From: an uncultured Lachnospiraceae bacterium
Lineage (GTDB): Bacteria; Bacillota; Clostridia; Lachnospirales; Lachnospiraceae
Direction of reading: 5' to 3'
Length of the DNA stretch: 19,122 nt
Assembly: GCA_910578605.1 (NCBI GenBank)
Contig: CAJTQG010000054.1
Coordinates: 1-19,122, forward strand
Shown here: in pieces, positions 14,564 to 19,122 of the stretch
Layout of the letters: each line of letters begins with the position of its first letter
Position numbering within the stretch: the first letter of the stretch is position 1
Made by a program: the position numbers and the translations under genes
The notes under the pieces: model-generated
Database searches by the model: none
Told to the model about the DNA's origin: nothing
Seen by the model: only the letters and a program-made list of their open reading frames with translations

Positions 14564-15511
14564 ATGGGTATGACAGTCCGAGAGATGGGTAATTCTTCTT
14601 TATCAGCTGATAAAGTGAGAAGCAATTATCAAAAGGGAATGAATGCCTACAAAAAATCATCAAAATCATCCAATAAAAAAGTAAAGCGTCTGCAATACAA
14701 CCCTAGAGAAATCTCCAGCCAGATCATGCGGGCATCTCGTCTGCAGAGTGCATCTCAAGTGCTGGTGCGGGCAAAGGGCAAGCTGGCCAGTGTTTTAAGG
14801 TGTAAGGGAACTGGACAGTATAACGAGGAGGATATTCGTATTGCTTCTCTTCACGCAAGTAAAATGGTAAAATGTGCCAGGAAGAAAGTGGAGAATTTAA
14901 GGGAAGAAGATTTGATGAAGCGCAGAAGTAACAAGCGAAAGAATCAGGCAGAATATGAAAATGATAAGAATGCTGCTGTGGCAAAGCGCAATCGCAAAAA
15001 GTCACAAAAAATGACTCATGTGAGAAGCAAAGTGGCAAGGGAAAAGCTAAAGCAGGAGCAGCAAATGAAGGAAAAGCAGCTAGAAGTCCAGCAGACATTG
15101 CAGCAAAGCCAGGAAATTATTGAACAAAAGCAGGAAAGCGAGCGTCTTATTAAAAGACGCAGACTTCATAGAAACGAGGAAAACACAGAAATAACAGAAG
15201 CAGATATGAAGTATTTGGGGGCAAAGCTGAAGCAGGCGGCTAAAGAGGTTGAACAGGGTCAGTCTGGTGTGTTGTTGGAGCTTAGCTCTCAGGCTATGCG
15301 CTGGAATGAATTGCAATTTAGTGCAAGAGAACTAAAAATGTTAGAAAAGAGAATAGAAGAGGAGATAGAACGCCAGTTTGACATGGAGGGGGGAATGGAG
15401 AGCTATGAGAGTTCGGAGTTTTTCTCAGCCTCTCCCTCAGGGGTTCAGGGAAGTGTCCCTTCAGAAGCAATGGGAGAGTTGCCGTCCTCCTCAGTGGATA
15501 CTTTTGTATAA
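14564..15511 (+). CDS. Basic coiled-coil protein of unknown function
   Basis: Not recognised as a named family. 315 residues, strongly basic and cytoplasmic by sequence (no signal peptide or membrane segment). The first 110 residues include an ordered block with YNPREISSQIMRASRLQSAS (about 45-64) and LASVLRCKGTGQYNEEDIRIA. A Lys/Arg/Glu/Gln-rich coiled coil covers about 112-215 (KRRSNKRK, KLKQEQQMKEKQLE). A second helical part (about 218-275) and a Ser-rich acidic tail follow. I believe similar proteins occur in Lachnospiraceae, but cannot name a role. ATG 14564 follows GGAGG (14552-14556) by 7 nt; ATG 14570 is an alternative. Monocistronic, ended by a clear hairpin. Confidence 0.8.
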   Translation: MGMTVREMGNSSLSADKVRSNYQKGMNAYKKSSKSSNKKVKRLQYNPREISSQIMRASRLQSASQVLVRAKGKLASVLRCKGTGQYNEEDIRIASLHASKMVKCARKKVENLREEDLMKRRSNKRKNQAEYENDKNAAVAKRNRKKSQKMTHVRSKVAREKLKQEQQMKEKQLEVQQTLQQSQEIIEQKQESERLIKRRRLHRNEENTEITEADMKYLGAKLKQAAKEVEQGQSGVLLELSSQAMRWNELQFSARELKMLEKRIEEEIERQFDMEGGMESYESSEFFSASPSGVQGSVPSEAMGELPSSSVDTFV

Positions 15512-15560
15512 TGAAATAACTCTTTTTATCTCAATTTATCAAACTAAAAACAAATCTAGG

Positions 15561-15620
15561 AGACCTTTATTGTGAAATGGTAAATGTTTATATAACAATA
15601 AAGGTCTTGTGTTTTTATTT
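15561..15620 (+). terminator. Terminator after the coiled-coil gene
   Basis: AGACCTTTATTGT (15561-15573) and ACAATAAAGGTCT (15595-15607) form a perfect 13-bp stem with a 21-nt loop, followed by TGTGTTTTTATTT. Confidence 0.8.
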
Positions 15621-15675
15621 CAAATAATCCTTGCCAAGGCAGGGTAGGAAATGTAAAATAATAAAGAAATACTTT

Positions 15676-15695
15676 AGGGAATTGCTATTTTCCCT
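15676..15695. promoter_or_regulatory. Palindrome over the hisA -35 region
   Basis: AGGGAA-N8-TTCCCT is a perfect 6-8-6 inverted repeat whose spacer contains the -35 hexamer. A dimeric repressor bound here would block the promoter. Regulator unknown. Confidence 0.45.
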
Positions 15696-15710
15696 CAAAG
15701 CTTTTATAAT
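15682..15710 (+). promoter_or_regulatory. hisA promoter
   Basis: TTGCTA (15682-15687), 17-bp spacer, TATAAT (15705-15710). The predicted start near 15717 gives a leader of about 65 nt. Confidence 0.75.
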
Positions 15711-15781
15711 GATATTTTGATTGAAGAAAATAAAAGGATAAGAAGATAAAAAATAAATAAGTTGATAAGAAGGTGAAAAGA

Positions 15782-16564
15782 GTGAATTTTAGACCATGTA
15801 TTGATATACATAATGGCAAGGTTAAGCAGTTGATTGGGGGAAGTCTTAAGGATAAGGGAAATAGGGCGGAAGAGAATTATGTGTCTTCAAAGGATAGCAG
15901 CTATTATGCCAGGCTTTATGCGAAGGATGAGCTGAAGGGGGGGCATATTATTTTATTAAATTCAGCTGCTTCTGATTACTATGAAGAAACTAAAAAGCAA
16001 GCAGTCAATGCACTTGGCACGTATCCTCAAGGTTTTCAGATTGGAGGTGGAATTACAGATAAGAATGCCAGGGAATATTTAGAATATGGGGCTTCTCATG
16101 TGATTGTTACCTCATTTGTATTTCGTAATGGAAAAATTGATTATGATAATTTGAAGAAAATATATAATATAGTTGGAAAAGACAGGCTAGTACTAGATTT
16201 AAGTTGCCGCAAAATGGAAGGCAATTATAGGATTGCCACAGATCGATGGCAGAATATGACGGAGGTTGTTGTTAATTATGAACTGCTCAATAAGCTGTCG
16301 GAGTATTGTGATGAATTTTTGATTCACGCTGTAGATGTGGAGGGAAAAGTATCTGGTATCGAGGAGGAACTGGTACAATATCTAGGACAGTGGAAGGGAA
16401 TTCCTATGACATATGCAGGGGGAATAGCCTCTTTTCTCGATATAGAAAAGTTGAAGTCTATGGGCAGAGGACAATTAGATTTTACGGTGGGAAGTGCGCT
16501 GGATATATTTGGCGGGCAGCTTTCCTATGATGATGTTGTGAAATACTGCAGAGATTCATATTAA
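15782..16564 (+). CDS. hisA: ProFAR isomerase HisA, eukaryotic type (HIS6/HISN3-like)
   Basis: Histidine biosynthesis step four: Amadori isomerisation of ProFAR to PRFAR in a TIM barrel. About 260 residues. It begins FRPCIDIHNGKVKQ with the catalytic Asp8, the same number as in Thermotoga HisA. It then has GGHIILLN, QIGGGIT (phosphate loop), HVIVTSFVF, VLDLSCRK with the second likely catalytic Asp139, VDVEGK, MTYAGGI and TVGSALDIFGG. These blocks fit the fungal/plant HIS6 class (TIGR02129) rather than the usual bacterial HisA. GTG 15782 follows AAGGTG (15770-15775) by 6 nt; GTG 15773 overlaps that site. No other his gene is in the window. thyX follows after 64 bp and may be co-transcribed. 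Lateral transfer, as noted for rumen Fibrobacter, is plausible. Confidence 0.9.
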   Translation: MNFRPCIDIHNGKVKQLIGGSLKDKGNRAEENYVSSKDSSYYARLYAKDELKGGHIILLNSAASDYYEETKKQAVNALGTYPQGFQIGGGITDKNAREYLEYGASHVIVTSFVFRNGKIDYDNLKKIYNIVGKDRLVLDLSCRKMEGNYRIATDRWQNMTEVVVNYELLNKLSEYCDEFLIHAVDVEGKVSGIEEELVQYLGQWKGIPMTYAGGIASFLDIEKLKSMGRGQLDFTVGSALDIFGGQLSYDDVVKYCRDSY

Positions 16565-16628
16565 AACAAGCATTGAAATATAAGATTACTTAGAATAGAG
16601 ATAATCAGAACAGTAGGAGGAAAAACAA

Positions 16629-17306
16629 TTGGGAAACATTATAATATTGCCTGAAACTACAAAAAATCCCATTACTTTAATGGGGCAAAGGGCAGGGGTA
16701 TGTTGGAATGGAAATATAGAGGACAAAGAAAAAAACTATAATCGAGGAATGGACTGTATTGTTTCCGGACATGGGAGAGTGATGGAATTTGTTAATGTGG
16801 AGATGGTGATAGATGGTTATTCTGCCAGGGTAATTCGGGAATGGTATACCCATATTGGGGGCGCTCCTACAAGATTACAGTCGTCTACAAGATATATTAA
16901 TTATAAGAATTTTTCTTACATTACCCCAAAGAATATAGAAGATAATCAGCAGGCGAAAAAGATTTATGATGATTTGATGCATCAAGTAGGACAGCACATG
17001 GAGCAGTTAGAAGAGCTTGGGATTCCCCGGGAAGATATTGCCTTAGGACTGCCCTTAGGGATGACAACTAAAATAGTGGATAAGAGAAATCTTCGCAGTT
17101 TAATAGATATGTCTCATCAGCGAAAATGTAATAGAGCATATTGGGAATATAGAGAATTGTTCTCAGATTTAGAAACAGCGTTAAGTGAATATTCCCCAGA
17201 GTGGAAGTGGATAGTGGAGAATCATTTTATGCCAAAATGTGAATTTTTCGGAAAATGTACAGAAAAAAATCCATGCTTTAAAGGAAAACAGGGAAAAAAT
17301 AAATAA
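16629..17306 (+). CDS. thyX: FAD-dependent thymidylate synthase with altered motif
   Basis: Makes dTMP from dUMP using methylene-tetrahydrofolate and reduced FAD. 225 residues. ThyX features: HGRVMEFVNVEM (48-59, aligning with HxSVxEH), the signature region REWYTHIGGAPTRLQSSTRY (70-89), NLRSLIDMSHQRKCNRAYWEYREL (split around 154-177) and a Cys cluster C204-x5-C210-x5-C216. The usual RHRx7S motif is changed: by alignment, the arginines become Thr74 and Ile76 around His75, while Ser86 and Arg88 remain, with about two extra residues between. I recall this variant form from other Lachnospiraceae, so it is likely a real subgroup. The TTG 16629 start is fixed by AGGAGG (16615-16620) 8 nt upstream. 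It lies 64 bp after hisA. Confidence 0.87.
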   Translation: MGNIIILPETTKNPITLMGQRAGVCWNGNIEDKEKNYNRGMDCIVSGHGRVMEFVNVEMVIDGYSARVIREWYTHIGGAPTRLQSSTRYINYKNFSYITPKNIEDNQQAKKIYDDLMHQVGQHMEQLEELGIPREDIALGLPLGMTTKIVDKRNLRSLIDMSHQRKCNRAYWEYRELFSDLETALSEYSPEWKWIVENHFMPKCEFFGKCTEKNPCFKGKQGKNK

Positions 17307-17456
17307 GGGAAAAATTAAATTGAGGATATTTTTTATAGGATTATTCATTTAAAGGTTTTATATTATGATGATTTATAGATATGTTTGCAGACCTTTGCCA
17401 GCACTGAGACACAGGTTTGCAATATACATAATAAGCAGTGCAGAAATGAGGTTAAT

Positions 17457-19122
17457 GTGAAGGATAGAAATAATAAAAAAATAAGCTTACATATTTTAAA
17501 GGTATTTTTCTTAGCAATGATTGTGGGTGTAATATGTATGTGGAGTCCAAAATCAGCTTTTGCAGACAATATTGCCACTGTTACAATAACAGACAAGAGT
17601 TTTCTTGGCAAGCTGGAGGAATGTTTCAACAATAGCAAAAATCGGGGAGCAAAAGTCAGTCTTCAAGGAAATGAGATGGAGATAAATTTTGATAAGATTA
17701 CCTATTTGAGTCTGTCTAGTGTAAGTATGACAGAGGATAATGCAGTTATTCTGAAAAAGCTGCTTAGTGATTCTTCAAATTTAGAAATTGTTCTTTTAAA
17801 AAATATAAACTTAGGAGAATACGATTTTTCTACCATTGACAATAGGAATAGTCTGAAAAGCATGTATTTACTTACATGCCACATGACGAATGTGCCAGAG
17901 ATTACATTGCCCAATTTGAAGATTTTGTACCTGACAGATAATGAGTTCATTGAGCAGGGGGCTTGTGATAATTTTAACAGCAGTCATTTTCCTATGTTGG
18001 AAGCATTGTATCTAGATGATTGTTTCATATCCGATATTTCCTTTCTTCAAAATATGGGCACAAATTTAATAACATTGTCTTTGGCAAGGAATAAGCTTAC
18101 GGACGCATCACTGGATTTTTTAATGGGAATAAAAGATTCCAATTTAAGCAATCTAGAGACTTTAAATTTAGGTGGATGGGTAAATTGGGGAATAGGGGGG
18201 GGACGTACAAATATAGCCTTACCAAACAGCAATAAGTTTAAGGATATGGAGAAGTTAGCATCACTTCTAAATTCTCTCCCTATGCTGAAGGTGTCGGACT
18301 TATCACGAAGTTCTATCACTTCACTGCAGGGCTTTGCAGTATTGAGGGATAATGATAATATTAGCATTGATTTTTCAGATAATTATATCAGTGATTTTGC
18401 AGGTTTAGAAGGAAAGAAAAAGTTTAATTTAGAAAACCAAAGCATTACGCTTTCAGATAAAATTTCTGTACAGGGAGATGAGAGTGAAATGCCGGAATTG
18501 CTGAAACGTATCTTGAATCCAGATGATGTATTGTATGGAACAATAACATGCAATACAACTGGTGTCAGCTTGACGGATGATTATAAGATTAGGGTAGATA
18601 TAGATTGTAATGCCTCATCTGTGATTGTGGAAGTAGGGGGTATACCACTTGAGGATGGATGGACGAGAAGTACAAAGCTTATAGGCTCTAAGATTAAAAT
18701 TCCCATCAAAAAAAGACCTAGTTATACCATTCCCACAGGCTTGACAGCAACTATTGGTGATACCTTAGCCCAGGTTGCTTTGCCCAAGGGATTTGAATGG
18801 ATAGATTCTACATTGGATGTTGGGGAAAAGGGGGAACATATTTTTAAGGCGGTTTTCACACCTCAGGATACTGAGAATTATGCAATCATCAATAATATTG
18901 ATGTGAAAGTAACGGTGGAGGAAGCTCCCCATAGCCATAGTTGGGATATTACTTGGAGCAGTGATGCCGCAGACCACTGGCATGTATGCACGACTTGCAA
19001 AGAGAAGAAAGACATATCAGCCCACAGCTTTGGTGAGTGGAAAATAGACAAGGAACCTACAGAAGAAGAGATGGGAATGAAACATAGAGAATGTGAGATG
19101 TGTCAATACAGGGAGGAGAAAA
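17457..19122 (+). CDS. Secreted leucine-rich-repeat surface protein, truncated by window end
   Basis: An uninterrupted frame of 555 codons runs off the right edge without a stop. GTG 17457 follows GAGG (17448-17451) by 5 nt. The product starts with a signal peptide (about 1-36, KVFFLAMIVGVICMW core, cleavage after SAFA). Irregular leucine-rich repeats follow (about 60-320, for example LEALYLDDCFISDISFLQ and LITLSLARNKLTD). Next comes a beta-rich Ig-like module beginning PSYTIPTGLTATIGDTL (about 421-488). A His/Cys module of the type repeated in Firmicute surface proteins starts at about 492 (HSHSWDITWS, HWHVCTTC, HRECEMC). Probably displayed on or released from the cell, perhaps binding host or neighbour ligands; the anchor lies beyond the window. 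The spacer before it (17307-17456) has no clear terminator or promoter. Confidence 0.85.
   Translation, partial: MKDRNNKKISLHILKVFFLAMIVGVICMWSPKSAFADNIATVTITDKSFLGKLEECFNNSKNRGAKVSLQGNEMEINFDKITYLSLSSVSMTEDNAVILKKLLSDSSNLEIVLLKNINLGEYDFSTIDNRNSLKSMYLLTCHMTNVPEITLPNLKILYLTDNEFIEQGACDNFNSSHFPMLEALYLDDCFISDISFLQNMGTNLITLSLARNKLTDASLDFLMGIKDSNLSNLETLNLGGWVNWGIGGGRTNIALPNSNKFKDMEKLASLLNSLPMLKVSDLSRSSITSLQGFAVLRDNDNISIDFSDNYISDFAGLEGKKKFNLENQSITLSDKISVQGDESEMPELLKRILNPDDVLYGTITCNTTGVSLTDDYKIRVDIDCNASSVIVEVGGIPLEDGWTRSTKLIGSKIKIPIKKRPSYTIPTGLTATIGDTLAQVALPKGFEWIDSTLDVGEKGEHIFKAVFTPQDTENYAIINNIDVKVTVEEAPHSHSWDITWSSDAADHWHVCTTCKEKKDISAHSFGEWKIDKEPTEEEMGMKHRECEMCQYREEK

Overview
The window looks like a chromosomal segment of an anaerobic, spore-forming Firmicute, most likely a Lachnospiraceae-type Clostridium relative. 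The clues are a monomeric group B-type [FeFe] hydrogenase, a CotF-type spore coat gene, AGGAGG-type ribosome binding sites, AT-rich spacers, and proteins of familiar Lachnospiraceae type (PNPase, MetY, a divergent ThyX, DUF4253 and DUF4474-like proteins). No tRNA, rRNA, CRISPR, transposase or phage gene was found.

Layout, left to right. (1) 1-3400: a stand-alone [FeFe] hydrogenase, then a secreted SH3 + NlpC/P60 cell-wall hydrolase. The hydrolase has a near-consensus sigma-A promoter followed by a direct repeat that fits the WalR box. (2) 3400-6215: rpsO and pnp, the classic ribosome/RNA-decay pair. There are structured leaders before both genes and an intrinsic terminator between them. (3) 6216-7640: metY (O-acetylhomoserine sulfhydrylase), closed by a strong bidirectional terminator. 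(4) 7722-11700: a LacI-family regulator divergent from a three-gene SsuABC/TauABC-like ABC importer. Two copies of a 15-bp LacI-type operator lie 176 bp apart, one upstream of the importer promoter and one inside the first codons of the lipoprotein gene. A weaker third copy sits in front of the regulator gene.

(5) 11780-13260: a DUF4474-like protein, then a two-gene spore-coat unit with a possible sigma-E promoter and a good terminator. (6) 13480-14330: a 20-codon ORF that overlaps, by ATGA, the start of a DUF4253 gene lacking its own ribosome binding site. (7) 14564-15620: a basic coiled-coil protein of unknown function with a terminator. (8) 15680-17306: a eukaryotic-type HisA (HIS6/HISN3-like), outside any his operon, followed by a ThyX with an altered signature motif. 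(9) 17457-end: a truncated, secreted leucine-rich-repeat protein that runs off the right edge.

Several genes have non-ATG starts fixed by their ribosome binding sites: GTG for the ABC permease, HisA and the LRR protein, and TTG for ThyX. The most unusual items are the eukaryotic-type HisA, the operator embedded in a lipoprotein signal-peptide coding region, the WalR-type box at the NlpC/P60 gene, the long pnp leader hairpin, and the sORF coupled to DUF4253. All functional calls come from reading the sequence and from family knowledge; no database search was run.
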